Source: an uncultured Collinsella sp. (GTDB lineage: Bacteria > Actinomycetota > Coriobacteriia > Coriobacteriales > Coriobacteriaceae). From it: DNA of 64,000 bases. Made by a program: the position numbers and the translations under genes. Position 1 is the stretch's first letter. The number at the start of each line of letters is the position of its first letter. Below the pieces are notes generated by a model that had not been told where the DNA came from, did not search any database, and saw only the letters and a program-made list of their open reading frames with translations. The DNA is taken from NCBI GenBank assembly GCA_902493375.1, contig CABUPH010000002.1, forward strand, positions 124,001 to 188,000, given 5' to 3'. Below are positions 27,103 through 35,286 of the stretch, in pieces.

Positions 27103-27138
27103 AGCGACATTCCGTTATTCGGAATGTCGCTTTCGTTT
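27103..27138 (+). terminator. terminator between ileS and lspA
   Basis: A 12-bp perfect stem (AGCGACATTCCG with CGGAATGTCGCT), loop TTATT, then TTCGTTTT. Another 9-bp hairpin lies just upstream at 27070-27096. Confidence 0.75.
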
Positions 27139-27251
27139 TATGCTGGTTATTTCGCTTGCGTTGGTGGATATGTCGTGCGTTCTGCGTGTGGCAATATAAG
27201 ATGGTTAATTGCGTTAAACGGATTTCGAGTTCTTGAGGGTAGGGGATTTCT

Positions 27252-27851
27252 TTGGGTCGTACTGGGGATATGACGCCGCCTTTGCGTTGGCGGTTGGGTG
27301 TTGCTGGTGGGGTGGCGCTGGTTGTGCTGCTTGTTGACCAGTTGACCAAGCTTGCGGTTCGTGCCGTGGGCGATGCACTGCATGTGACCGTCATCCCCGG
27401 CGTGATCGACTTCCTGTTTGTCCGCAATATCGGCGCTGCCTTTAGCATGGGCGAGGGGCATGGCATCGCGTTTGCCGTGCTGGCGCTGGCGGTCATTGTC
27501 GCTATTGCCGTGTACCTCGTTCGTGCACCCCAGCTCGCCCATCTTGAGGTTGTGGGCATGGCGATGGTTGCGGGCGGTGCTATCGGCAACGCTATCGATC
27601 GTTTGGCCTTTGGCTTCGTGACCGATTTTATTGCCACCACCTTCATCGACTTTCCCGTCTTCAATGTGGCCGATATCGGCATTACGGTCGGTGTTGTGCT
27701 GGCGCTTATCGGTTACATGTTCTTGAGTCCCGCCGCTCGCGAGGTCGATGCGACTGCTGAGCTCAATGCCCGTGATGAGGCCCGCGCTAAGCGCAAAGCC
27801 AAGCAGCGTGGGGAGCGTGCCCGCAAGATTCGCGAAAGGAATGAGCGCTAA
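27252..27851 (+). CDS. lspA: lipoprotein signal peptidase (signal peptidase II)
   Basis: A 199-residue membrane aspartyl protease that removes prolipoprotein signal peptides. Four hydrophobic segments are visible; the catalytic aspartates are Asp116 in GNAIDRL and Asp141 in FNVADIG. A basic tail of about 35 residues rich in Lys, Arg and Glu extends beyond the last membrane segment. A TTG start at 27252 has GGGGAT upstream; ATG 27270 is an alternative. The stop overlaps the rluD-type start; lspA-rluD is a common pair. Confidence 0.93.
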   Translation: MGRTGDMTPPLRWRLGVAGGVALVVLLVDQLTKLAVRAVGDALHVTVIPGVIDFLFVRNIGAAFSMGEGHGIAFAVLALAVIVAIAVYLVRAPQLAHLEVVGMAMVAGGAIGNAIDRLAFGFVTDFIATTFIDFPVFNVADIGITVGVVLALIGYMFLSPAAREVDATAELNARDEARAKRKAKQRGERARKIRERNER

Positions 27852-28864
27852 TGGCCGACATCCATATCCTTGTTGCCGACGATGCCGCCGGTCAGCGTCT
27901 TGACGCTTATCTGGGCGCCAATGACGGCTGTCCCACGCGTTCTGCCTGTGCGCATCTGATCGAGGGCGGCGCCGTCGCTGTCAATGGCGAGACCTGTCTG
28001 TCTAAAAAGTACGCCGTGCGAGCCGGCGATCGCATCTCGGTCGATTTGCCCGAGCCGCACGATCCCACCGATGTGATTCCCGAGGCCATCCTGCTCGACA
28101 TTCGCTATGAGGACGACTATCTCATTGTGCTCTCCAAGCAGCGTGGCCTGGTGTGTCATCCTGCGCATGGTCATGAGAGCGGTACGCTCGCGAATGCCCT
28201 GGTCTATCACTGCGGTATCGACCATCTGGGTACCGTGCAGGGTGAGGACCGCCCCGGGATCGTGCATCGTTTGGATCGCGATACCTCGGGTCTCATGCTT
28301 GCGGCAAAGGACGACGACACCCAGCGCGCGCTTCAAAATCTCATTCGCACGCGCACGCTCGATCGTCGCTATATCACGCTCGTTCACGGGCACATCGCCA
28401 TGGACGAGGGAACCATTAACACCGGTATTGCCCGCTCCACGCGCGACCGCGTCAAGATGGCGGTTTCGGACGACCCCTTTGCCCGTCAGGCCATTACGAC
28501 CTTTAAGGTCCTCGAGCGCTTTGACTCCACGCGCTTTGACGACGGCTACACGCTTGTCGAGTGTCACCTGTTTACCGGGCGTACGCATCAGATTCGCGTG
28601 CATATGCGTCATATCAACCACGCCTGCGTGGGCGATCCACTTTACGGCAAGTGCGATGCGCGCGCCGACCAGGGCCTGACCAGGCAGTTTCTGCATTCCT
28701 GGCGCGTGGCGTTCGAACACCCCGTGACGGGGGAGCGCATTGAGTGCCGCGACGAGTTGCCGTGGGATCTCGCTGCTGTTCTCGACGATCTGGCTCCGCG
28801 CTCGCTCGGTCGCACGGCCGTTGGAGATGAAATCGTTCCGCAGCTCGGTCTTCTCGAAGCCTAG
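27851..28864 (+). CDS. RluA/RluD family 23S rRNA pseudouridine synthase
   Basis: A 337-residue enzyme that isomerises uridines in 23S rRNA. An N-terminal S4 RNA-binding domain (about 10-75) is followed by the catalytic domain with HRLDRDTSGLMLAAK, where the Asp is the nucleophile, and a GRTHQIRVHMRHINH motif. Length and lspA context fit RluD. ATG overlaps the lspA stop as TAATG. Confidence 0.92.
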   Translation: MADIHILVADDAAGQRLDAYLGANDGCPTRSACAHLIEGGAVAVNGETCLSKKYAVRAGDRISVDLPEPHDPTDVIPEAILLDIRYEDDYLIVLSKQRGLVCHPAHGHESGTLANALVYHCGIDHLGTVQGEDRPGIVHRLDRDTSGLMLAAKDDDTQRALQNLIRTRTLDRRYITLVHGHIAMDEGTINTGIARSTRDRVKMAVSDDPFARQAITTFKVLERFDSTRFDDGYTLVECHLFTGRTHQIRVHMRHINHACVGDPLYGKCDARADQGLTRQFLHSWRVAFEHPVTGERIECRDELPWDLAAVLDDLAPRSLGRTAVGDEIVPQLGLLEA

Positions 28865-28882
28865 CCAGTATTAGGTGGTTTC

Positions 28883-28912
28883 TTGAACTCGGTAAGCCTG
28901 CGGTAAGATATA
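28883..28912 (+). promoter_or_regulatory. possible promoter of the GT2 gene
   Basis: TTGAAC (28883-28888) and GATATA (28907-28912) are spaced 18 bp apart, 34 bp upstream of the start at 28947. Confidence 0.35.
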
Positions 28913-28946
28913 CGATTGTTTACGTTACGCGTTGCTGGGAGCCTGC

Positions 28947-30242
28947 ATGCTCGCCTTTTTACAAACCAACACACCCATCGTGATCTTCAACCAGATTGTC
29001 GTCACGCTGCTCACGGTCTGCTTTCTGTACCAGGTGGTCTTCTTTGTCATTGGCGCTCTTCGTGGCGAGGTCGCGCCTCCCAAGGCCAAAAAACTCCATC
29101 GCTATGCCTTTTTTATCGCGGCGCATAATGAGGAGGCCGTGATCGCCAACCTCGTTCGCTCCATCAAGGACCAGGATTATCCGTCCGAGCTCATCGAGGT
29201 TTTCGTGGTCGCCGATGCCTGCACCGACAACACGGCGCAGCTCGCGCGCGAGGCCGGTGCCATTGTTTACGAGCGCAATGACCTGGCCCGCAAGGGCAAG
29301 AGCTGGGTCATGGACTTTGGCTTCGACCGCATTCTCAACGAGTATCCCGACACGTTTGAGGGCTACTTTATCTTCGATGCCGATAACGTTATCTCCCGCG
29401 ATTACGTTTCCAAGATGAATGATGCCTTTGACCAGGGCTTCCATGTGGTCACGAGCTATCGCAATTCCAAGAACTTCGGCAGCTCGTGGATCTCGGCTGC
29501 TAATGCCACGTGGTATCTACGCGAGGCGCGCTTCCTCAACAACGCGCGTAATATCTGCAAGACGTCCTGCGCTGTTTCGGGTTCGGGTTACCTTATCTCG
29601 TCAAGCGTTATCGAGGGCATGCACGGTTGGCAGTTCCACACGCTGACCGAGGACATTCAGTTCACTACGTTCTGCGCTATTCACGGTATTCGCATTGGCT
29701 ATGCGCCGGCGGAGTTCTTTGACGAGCAACCCGTGACGTTCAAGGCATCCTGGAAGCAGCGTATGCGCTGGACCAAGGGCTTTTACCAGGTGTTCTTTAC
29801 CTACGGTAAGCATCTGGTCAAGTCGACGTTCCGCTATCATCGCTTTGCCGCCTACGACATGTTCATGACGATCGCCCCGGGTATGCTGCTATCGCTGATC
29901 TCGATGCTCGCTAATGCGACGTTCTTGATTGTGGGTGGCCTTTCGCATGGTTTCTTGGCTACCGAAGTCGAGATGCAGGCGTGCGCCGCTTCGCTCATTA
30001 TGACCTTCGCCATGATGTATCAGACCTTCTTTATCCTGGCGCTGCTCACGACTATCTTTGAGTACAAGCACATTCACTGCGCGCAAAAGTGGCGTCTGGT
30101 GACTAACCTGTTTACCTTCCCGATCTTTATGTTCAGCTATATCCCCATCACGGTGGCCGCGCTGTTCCTGAAGGTCGACTGGGTGCCGACGCAGCACGCC
30201 GTCAACGTTACCCTTGACGAGGTCATGCAAGGCGCCAAATAA
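28947..30242 (+). CDS. membrane glycosyltransferase family 2 protein
   Basis: A 431-residue processive-type GT2 enzyme. One N-terminal membrane segment precedes a GT-A domain with AHNEEAVIANLV, the nucleotide-sugar site FDADN, and the QRMRWTKG motif shared with cellulose and hyaluronan synthases. Three to four membrane segments follow from about residue 305. It probably extrudes or polymerises a cell-surface polysaccharide; the sugar is unknown. GGGAG lies 5 bp before the ATG. It has its own terminator, so it is a single-gene unit. Confidence 0.85.
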   Translation: MLAFLQTNTPIVIFNQIVVTLLTVCFLYQVVFFVIGALRGEVAPPKAKKLHRYAFFIAAHNEEAVIANLVRSIKDQDYPSELIEVFVVADACTDNTAQLAREAGAIVYERNDLARKGKSWVMDFGFDRILNEYPDTFEGYFIFDADNVISRDYVSKMNDAFDQGFHVVTSYRNSKNFGSSWISAANATWYLREARFLNNARNICKTSCAVSGSGYLISSSVIEGMHGWQFHTLTEDIQFTTFCAIHGIRIGYAPAEFFDEQPVTFKASWKQRMRWTKGFYQVFFTYGKHLVKSTFRYHRFAAYDMFMTIAPGMLLSLISMLANATFLIVGGLSHGFLATEVEMQACAASLIMTFAMMYQTFFILALLTTIFEYKHIHCAQKWRLVTNLFTFPIFMFSYIPITVAALFLKVDWVPTQHAVNVTLDEVMQGAK

Positions 30243-30250
30243 CCACCACC

Positions 30251-30292
30251 AAAACCACCGCAAAGGGGACAGGCACCTTTGTGGTGGTTTTT
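30251..30292 (+). terminator. terminator, CACCACAA hairpin family
   Basis: AAAACCACCGCAAAGG pairs with CCTTTGTGGTGGTTTT through one G-T wobble, loop 9 bases, with T-rich sequence after. It closely resembles the hairpin at 22461. Confidence 0.85.
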
Positions 30293-30323
30293 GCTTTTGC
30301 GATGCAGCTCGAGGAGGAGTCCG

Positions 30324-30746
30324 ATGGTCTATATCCCGTTTTGGATTTGCATCTTTGCCGGCGTGGCAATTGATGCCCGAGAGCGACGGTTTCCCAATGG
30401 GCTTGCCGGCGCATGTGCCGTGACGGCGTTGGCGGGCGTTTGGCTCGACCTCGGTTTGAACACAGCGCTTGACCACGCCGGTCTTGCGGTCATCGTCTAC
30501 CTTGGCCTTGTGCTTACCGAGTCGCTCTGGCGGCGCCTTCGCCACGCCCCGGGCATCGGCATGGGAGATGCCAAGGCACTCTTTGCGCTTTGCACGCTCG
30601 ACCCTATGGGCGGCATCGTCGCATTTGCCACTGCGCTCCTGGTCCTTGCCGTCTCCTGCCTCATCACAAAATCGCGCTCCCTGCCATTGCTCCCGTTTTT
30701 GGTGCCGATTTTTGCCATAATCGAGGTCGTGGGCTGCACATTGTAA
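30324..30746 (+). CDS. A24-type prepilin peptidase-like membrane protein
   Basis: A 140-residue membrane protein. Two aspartates of the A24 aspartyl protease family are in place: Asp17 in AIDARERRFPN and Asp82 in GIGMGDAKAL. Like archaeal or Flp-type short forms it lacks the N-terminal methyltransferase domain of PilD. About four hydrophobic segments are present. A GAGGAGG ribosome site precedes the ATG. No pilin or pilus assembly genes are nearby, so the substrate is unknown. Confidence 0.8.
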   Translation: MVYIPFWICIFAGVAIDARERRFPNGLAGACAVTALAGVWLDLGLNTALDHAGLAVIVYLGLVLTESLWRRLRHAPGIGMGDAKALFALCTLDPMGGIVAFATALLVLAVSCLITKSRSLPLLPFLVPIFAIIEVVGCTL

Positions 30747-30777
30747 CCGATTGCGCATCCTTCTTAAGGAGCATGCC

Positions 30778-32025
30778 ATGGCAACTAATCAAGAAACGGC
30801 CGTCATTAAGGCGCGCATGGACCGTATTCCCTCGGCGTTGTCGCCCGAACTTGTCGAGCGCATTGCCGCTGATCGTGCTTCGGGCTATGTCAACCCGTAT
30901 CGTTGTAACGACGACCAGGTCATTCGTCGTATTGATCGCGCTGCCGACAAAGGCACGCTTATGCGTCCGGCGTTTATGCGCGATACCGAAAAGATACTTC
31001 ATCTTCCGGCGTACACCCGTTATGCAGGCAAAACGCAGGTCTTTAGCTTCCGTAGCAATGACGATCTGTCACGCCGCGGTTTGCACGTGCAGCTTGTCTC
31101 GCGCATTGCGCGCGATATCGGTCGCGCCCTGGGGCTCAATTGCGATCTGATCGAGGCGATTGGCCTGGGTCATGACTTGGGACACACGCCTTTCGGCCAT
31201 GCCGGCGAGCGCTTCCTCAACGATATCTATCATGAGCGCACGGGGCGTTATTTTTTCCATAATGTGCAGTCGGTCCGCGTGCTCGACGCGTTGTATGGCC
31301 GCAACGTGTCGCTCCAGACGCTCGACGGCGTGCTATGCCATAACGGCGAGTACGAGCAGCGTGTGTTTGAGCTCTCGGACATGAGCTCCTTTGACCAGTT
31401 TGACCTGACGGTTGAAGATTGCATTGCCACGGGCTATAGCGCAATTGAGCATCTGCGTCCCATGACGCTCGAGGGCTGCGTCGTTCGCATCTCGGATATT
31501 CTTGCCTACGTTGGGCGCGATCGCCAAGACGCCATTGCGGCGGGCCTGCTGTCACCCGACGCCTTTGATGATGGCCGGGGCGGTGCCTACAACAGTTGGA
31601 TCCTCACGCATGCCTCCATCGATATCGTTGAGCACAGCTATGGTAAGCCGCGTATCGAGATGAGCGAGGACCTGTTTGAGGAAATCCGCCGGGCCAAGCG
31701 GGAGAACTACGAGAAGATCTATAGCAAGGGCGGTATCGAAGGCGATTCCGAGGTGGAGCTGCGCGAGGCGTTCGAAAAGCTCTACGACCGTTGCCTGCGG
31801 GATCTAAACAGTGGCGACGAGTCCTCTTACATCTTTAAGCACCATATTTCGCGCATTGAGCAGCAGCTTTCCTACTATGATCGCACCTATGCCTGGCAGG
31901 ACGACAAGGATCAAGCCGTGGTGGATTATATCGCGAGCATGACGGACGGTTATTTCTGCGAGCTGACGAGCAAGCTGTTCCCTGGTCTGGAGTTTCCGCA
32001 CCGTACCTATATTAACGAACGGTAG
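30778..32025 (+). CDS. HD-domain dGTP triphosphohydrolase-like protein
   Basis: A 415-residue HD-superfamily protein resembling dGTPases, which cleave dNTP to nucleoside and triphosphate. The metal-binding core is LIEAIGLGHDLGHTPFGHAGE with the upstream His in RRGLHVQLVSRIARDIG. A second conserved region is VLCHNGEYEQ. The substrate may be dGTP or another dNTP. ATG 30778 has AAGGAG 6 bp ahead. Gap to the peptidase gene is 31 bp. Confidence 0.85.
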   Translation: MATNQETAVIKARMDRIPSALSPELVERIAADRASGYVNPYRCNDDQVIRRIDRAADKGTLMRPAFMRDTEKILHLPAYTRYAGKTQVFSFRSNDDLSRRGLHVQLVSRIARDIGRALGLNCDLIEAIGLGHDLGHTPFGHAGERFLNDIYHERTGRYFFHNVQSVRVLDALYGRNVSLQTLDGVLCHNGEYEQRVFELSDMSSFDQFDLTVEDCIATGYSAIEHLRPMTLEGCVVRISDILAYVGRDRQDAIAAGLLSPDAFDDGRGGAYNSWILTHASIDIVEHSYGKPRIEMSEDLFEEIRRAKRENYEKIYSKGGIEGDSEVELREAFEKLYDRCLRDLNSGDESSYIFKHHISRIEQQLSYYDRTYAWQDDKDQAVVDYIASMTDGYFCELTSKLFPGLEFPHRTYINER

Positions 32026-32079
32026 TTCGTATTAATTCGGTATACTGTTAGTGGAAAACGTTTTTGATTGATACACGGG

Positions 32080-33435
32080 ATGGCTATGGACGACCTTTTT
32101 TCTGCTTCGACGCGCGAGCGTTCCTTTCAGAATGCGCCGCTTGCGGTGCGCATGCGCCCCAATTCGCTCGACGAGTACGTGGGCCAGCAAAAGGCCGTCG
32201 GTAAGGGCTCATGGTTGCGTGCCGCGATCGAGCACGACGTGCTTTCGAGCGTGATTCTGTACGGGCCGGCAGGTACGGGTAAGACGACGCTGGCCCACAT
32301 TATCGCCAACCATACCAAGAGCGAGTTTGTCGAGGTCAGCGCCGTGACGGGTACCGTAAAGGATCTTCGCCGCGTGATTGACGAGGCCAAGACGCGCCTG
32401 AATACGTACGACCGCCGTACCATTCTATTCATCGATGAGATTCACCGCTTTTCTAAGTCGCAGCAGGATGCCCTGCTACATGCAGTTGAGAACCGTACCG
32501 TCATTATGATTGGCGCTACGACGGAGAATCCGTACTTCGAGGTCAACTCGGCGCTGCTCTCACGTGGTCGAGTCGTGGAGCTTGAGCATTTAAAGGACGA
32601 GGATATCGCCATGCTTATCGAGCGTGCGCTCGAGGCACCTCAGGGCCTGAACGGCAAATTCTCGGCCGATGATGATACGGTCAAGACCATTTGCACGCTG
32701 GCAGCGGGTGATGCACGCTCGGCCCTGACGACACTTGAGCTGGCGAGCGAGATTGCCGTCACGCGTCCCGATACCGAAGGGACGCCAGCGCCGGCGGCGG
32801 GGGAGCGTTATCCCATCACCGTGGATGACGTAAAGATTGCCAACCCGCGTCGCGGTTTTACGTATGACAAAAACGGCGACATGCACTACGACATCATCAG
32901 TGCGTTCATTAAGTCCATGCGCGGTAGCGACCCCGATGCCACGGTCTACTGGCTTGCGCGCATGATCGATGCAGGGGAGGATCCTAAGTTTATCGCCCGT
33001 CGCATTATGATTCATGCTTCTGAGGACGTCGGCAACGCCGACCCGCAGGCGCTTTTGGTGGCACATGCCGCGTTTAAGTCTGCCGAGGTCATTGGCTATC
33101 CCGAGTGCCGCATTAACCTGGCTCAGGCTGCACTCTATGTGTGCTTGGCGCCTAAATCCAACGCGTGTGAGGCTTCGATCGATGCGGCGCTGGCCGATAT
33201 CCACTCTAGTGGGCTTCGCGAGGTGCCGAGTTATCTGCGCGATCGCCATCGCCCGGGCAGCGATGAATACGGTGTGTATAAGTATCCGCACGATTATCCC
33301 GAAGGCTGGGTCGACCAGCGCTATTTACCCGAAGGCTTAGAACGCGGTGCATTTTGGCAGCCTGCCGGCCGTGGTTGGGAAGAATGGCGCGTAGAGCAAA
33401 GCGAACGCGACCGCAGCGGGAATGCACCGAAGTAG
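32080..33435 (+). CDS. rarA: replication-associated recombination protein RarA (MgsA)
   Basis: A 451-residue AAA+ ATPase acting at stalled forks. The clamp-loader-like core has RPNSLDEYVGQ, Walker A GPAGTGKTT, Walker B FIDEIHRFSKSQQD and sensor IGATTENPYFEVN. The C-terminal tetramerisation region includes SDPDATVYWLARMI. No clear ribosome site precedes either ATG (32080 or 32086). A TATACT -10-like box lies at 32041. Confidence 0.94.
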   Translation: MAMDDLFSASTRERSFQNAPLAVRMRPNSLDEYVGQQKAVGKGSWLRAAIEHDVLSSVILYGPAGTGKTTLAHIIANHTKSEFVEVSAVTGTVKDLRRVIDEAKTRLNTYDRRTILFIDEIHRFSKSQQDALLHAVENRTVIMIGATTENPYFEVNSALLSRGRVVELEHLKDEDIAMLIERALEAPQGLNGKFSADDDTVKTICTLAAGDARSALTTLELASEIAVTRPDTEGTPAPAAGERYPITVDDVKIANPRRGFTYDKNGDMHYDIISAFIKSMRGSDPDATVYWLARMIDAGEDPKFIARRIMIHASEDVGNADPQALLVAHAAFKSAEVIGYPECRINLAQAALYVCLAPKSNACEASIDAALADIHSSGLREVPSYLRDRHRPGSDEYGVYKYPHDYPEGWVDQRYLPEGLERGAFWQPAGRGWEEWRVEQSERDRSGNAPK

Positions 33436-33535
33436 CTGCTGATAATTTTGTCCCACGTTGCTGCTCTTAGCATGTTCGGTCCCCTTTGGGGTACCATGGA
33501 AAACGTCTGTATTTCGATTCTTCCGGGAGGCTTGT

Positions 33536-34123
33536 ATGAGTCCCATTCAAATCGCCCTGCTGCTACTCGCCGTTGCCGGCGTGTGGGCCATCGTTGAGCT
33601 CGCGCTCACCCTGCGCAAAACCCGCACCGTTATCGATTCGCTCGACAAGACGGTGACCGACCTCAACAATACGATTGCTGAGGCACAGCCCGTGGTGGCA
33701 AAGCTCGATGGTGCTGTTGACGAACTCACGCCGGCACTTGCCCAGGTGGAGCCGCTGCTCAAGTCGAGCAAGACCGCCGTTGACGCTCTGACGTCCAACC
33801 TCGTTGAGGTTGAGGCCGTCGTTCGCGACATCTCCGAGGTTACGGGCAGTATGGCCGAGGCCAGCAATGCTGTGTCGAGCGTGACTGATTCTGCGGCAGG
33901 TGCCGTGCAGAAACTCTTTAACAAGGTGAAGGCTCCTGCAGCTGACACCGAGCGCAAGCTCGCCGCTGCTGCTGCGGAGGCAGAGCGGCCTACCGAGCGC
34001 GTCCTAATTGACGAGGACGATGACGCTGCTGGTGACGATGATGGCCAGAATCCAGCTGTTAAAGCGGCCCAGTATTACACCTACATGCCCTCCGAGACCT
34101 CTGAGGAGTCCTGCGATGAGTAG
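33536..34123 (+). CDS. DUF948 membrane-anchored coiled-coil protein
   Basis: A 195-residue protein with one N-terminal membrane helix (about residues 4-24, IALLLLAVAGVWAIVELALTL) and a helical region typical of DUF948 proteins (B. subtilis YtxG-like). The C-terminal part is acidic (EDDDAAGDDDG) and ends in Tyr-rich QYYTYMP. GGGAGG precedes the ATG. It overlaps the anti-sigma-like gene by 8 bp, which suggests a link with stress signalling; the role is unknown. Confidence 0.78.
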   Translation: MSPIQIALLLLAVAGVWAIVELALTLRKTRTVIDSLDKTVTDLNNTIAEAQPVVAKLDGAVDELTPALAQVEPLLKSSKTAVDALTSNLVEVEAVVRDISEVTGSMAEASNAVSSVTDSAAGAVQKLFNKVKAPAADTERKLAAAAAEAERPTERVLIDEDDDAAGDDDGQNPAVKAAQYYTYMPSETSEESCDE

Positions 34124-34493
34124 CGAAGCAACCTGCCCCATCACGCTGACCGTTGCCGGCGACCCGCGTCTCGCTCGCCTTGTGCGCATGACGGCAGCCA
34201 ACGTTGGTGCCCTGTGTTCCATGTCTGTCGATCGCATCGAGGACATCCGCATGGCTGCCGAGGAAGCCTTTATCTTTGGCTGCACGGCTGTTGATTCCGA
34301 CGACATCTCAATCAAATTCGATGTCGATGAATCTCACGTTGGCATGACCTTTACCTTTGGCGATCAGGCCACCGTCGACGAGGATGACCAGGCTACTGTT
34401 TATGCCGAGCTTATTTTGGCGAGCGTGTGCGACTCCTACGAAAAGACTGCGGCGCCCCTGACGCTTTCCCTCGACCTCAAGGCGGATATCTAA
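34116..34493 (+). CDS. RsbW/SpoIIAB-like anti-sigma protein with degraded ATPase motifs
   Basis: A 125-residue protein that aligns by position with RsbW-type GHKL kinases, including the VDRIEDIRMAAEEAF helix. The N-box Asn expected just after that helix is absent (EEAFIFGCTA), and no DxGxG motif follows. It may therefore bind the sigma factor without kinase activity. It lies 1 bp before a SigB-type sigma factor gene, the normal position for its partner. No anti-anti-sigma gene is visible in the window. Confidence 0.65.
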   Translation: MSSEATCPITLTVAGDPRLARLVRMTAANVGALCSMSVDRIEDIRMAAEEAFIFGCTAVDSDDISIKFDVDESHVGMTFTFGDQATVDEDDQATVYAELILASVCDSYEKTAAPLTLSLDLKADI

Positions 34494-34494
34494 T

Positions 34495-35286
34495 ATGACC
34501 GAACGTTCCCGGAGCGGCAAGACCGCTTGGGACAAGGAGAAAACCCGCGAGCTGTTTCGTCGCTACAAGGAGACTGGTGATCCGGACGCCCGCGAGCAGC
34601 TCGTCATGTCCCATATGAACCTGGTAAGGTTTCTTGCCAATAAATTTAAGAATCGCGGCGAGCCGCTCGACGACCTGATGCAGGTTGGCTATCTGGGTCT
34701 GCTCAAGGCTATCGACCGTTTTGACCCCGAGCGCGGACTCGAGTTCACGACGTTTGCGACACCCACTATCCTGGGCGAGATCAAACGCCATTTCCGCGAT
34801 AAGGGCTGGAGTGTGCGCGTACCGCGTCGTCTGCAGGAGCTCTCGGCCAAGGTCAACCAGGCTACTGACAAACTTACCAACGAGCTACAGCGTTCGCCCA
34901 AGGTTGAGGAGATCGCTGAGTATCTAGATGTGACTGTCGATGAGGTCCTCGAGGCTATGGAATCGTCTTCGGCCTATACCTCGGTGCCCATCGAGGCTCC
35001 TGGTGCGTCCGATTCCGACGATGCGCCCTCGATTCTCGACCGTTACGCCGACGATGACAACGAGCTCGACTTTACCGATGACCGCCTGGTGATCGAGGAA
35101 GCCATCCGCGATTTTTCGCCGCGCGAGCGCGAGGTTATCGAGCTGCGCTTCGTGAAGGGCATGACCCAGATCGAGATCGCCAAGAAGCTGGGTATTTCTC
35201 AGGTGCAGGTTTCGCGTCTGCTGCGCCGCACGCTTAAGAAGATTCAGGACAAGATCGACCCCGACGGAGTGATGGTTCGTTCATGA
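34495..35286 (+). CDS. SigB/SigF/SigG-family RNA polymerase sigma factor
   Basis: A 263-residue group 3 sigma-70 factor. Region 2 is MNLVRFLANKFKNRGEPLDD with YLGLLKAIDRFDP, region 3 is LSAKVNQATDKLTNEL, and region 4 ends in a helix-turn-helix (MTQIEIAKKLGISQVQVSRL). This family controls general stress or sporulation programmes. Coriobacteriia do not sporulate, so a stress role is more likely, by inference. The gene overlaps the next start by 4 bp. Confidence 0.9.
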   Translation: MTERSRSGKTAWDKEKTRELFRRYKETGDPDAREQLVMSHMNLVRFLANKFKNRGEPLDDLMQVGYLGLLKAIDRFDPERGLEFTTFATPTILGEIKRHFRDKGWSVRVPRRLQELSAKVNQATDKLTNELQRSPKVEEIAEYLDVTVDEVLEAMESSSAYTSVPIEAPGASDSDDAPSILDRYADDDNELDFTDDRLVIEEAIRDFSPREREVIELRFVKGMTQIEIAKKLGISQVQVSRLLRRTLKKIQDKIDPDGVMVRS

